From: an uncultured Tissierellia bacterium
GTDB lineage: Bacteria > Bacillota > Clostridia > Tissierellales > Peptoniphilaceae
Length of the DNA stretch: 5,998 bases
Reading direction: 5' to 3'
Assembly (NCBI GenBank): GCA_902489145.1
Contig: CABTYV010000065.1
Span: forward strand, 1 to 5,998
This document shows, piece by piece, positions 5,998 to 5,998 of this stretch. A program made the translations under genes and the position numbers. Positions within the stretch are counted from its first letter, which is position 1. Each line of letters starts with the position of its first letter. The notes under the pieces were generated by a model, which saw only the letters and a list, made by a program, of their open reading frames with translations, made no database searches and was not told where the DNA came from.

Positions 5998-5998
5998 C

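Noticed and set aside
5890..5998. Continuation of FtsZ, because PDRLL in the + frame resembles the PNDRLL motif.
   Set aside because: The motif is about six residues too close to the AGI block, the surrounding residues do not match, and no other + frame restores FtsZ. The - strand explains the bases better.
1..5998. Search for CRISPR arrays, tRNA or rRNA genes, insertion sequences and long repeats.
   Set aside because: The window is almost entirely accounted for by tightly packed protein genes, and no such structure was seen on either strand.

Overview
The window is a stretch of a division and cell wall (dcw) gene cluster from a Bacillota bacterium, most likely a relative of the Clostridia. 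All intact genes lie on the + strand. The assignment rests on gene content and order (PASTA-domain PBP, mraY, murD, ftsW, ftsQ/divIB, ftsZ), on strong AGGAGG-type ribosome binding sites, and on the Gram-positive style of each protein. The genus cannot be named from the sequence alone.

Layout: 2-1057 is the 3' part of a class B penicillin-binding protein with two C-terminal PASTA domains, whose start lies before the window. It overlaps mraY (1038-2012) by 20 nt. MurD (2028-3377), FtsW (3409-4638) and FtsQ/DivIB (4631-5371) follow with gaps of 15 and 31 nt and an 8-nt overlap. A 56-nt spacer leads into ftsZ (5428 onward). No intergenic stretch exceeds 56 nt, and no terminator is visible between the genes, so they probably form one transcription unit. 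A well-formed sigma-A type promoter inside the 3' part of ftsQ (5172-5199) may give ftsZ extra transcription.

The genes form a functional chain. MurD adds D-Glu to the cytoplasmic UDP-MurNAc-L-Ala precursor, and MraY moves the finished precursor onto the lipid carrier to make lipid I. FtsW polymerises lipid II glycan, and the PBP crosslinks the peptides. FtsQ/DivIB organises the divisome, and FtsZ forms the ring that directs it. The usual neighbours murE, murF, murG, murB and ftsA are absent from this stretch, so the cluster is more compact than in Bacillus subtilis.

The last ~110 nt do not belong to ftsZ. FtsZ homology stops at residue 154, exactly at a GATC (5886-5889). From there to the window end the opposite strand reads as an unrelated fragment resembling the ADP-ribosylglycohydrolase family. 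This looks like a chimeric join at a Sau3AI/MboI-type site rather than biology. I found no convincing undescribed system; the rest is a conventional cell-division cluster with a few noteworthy details.
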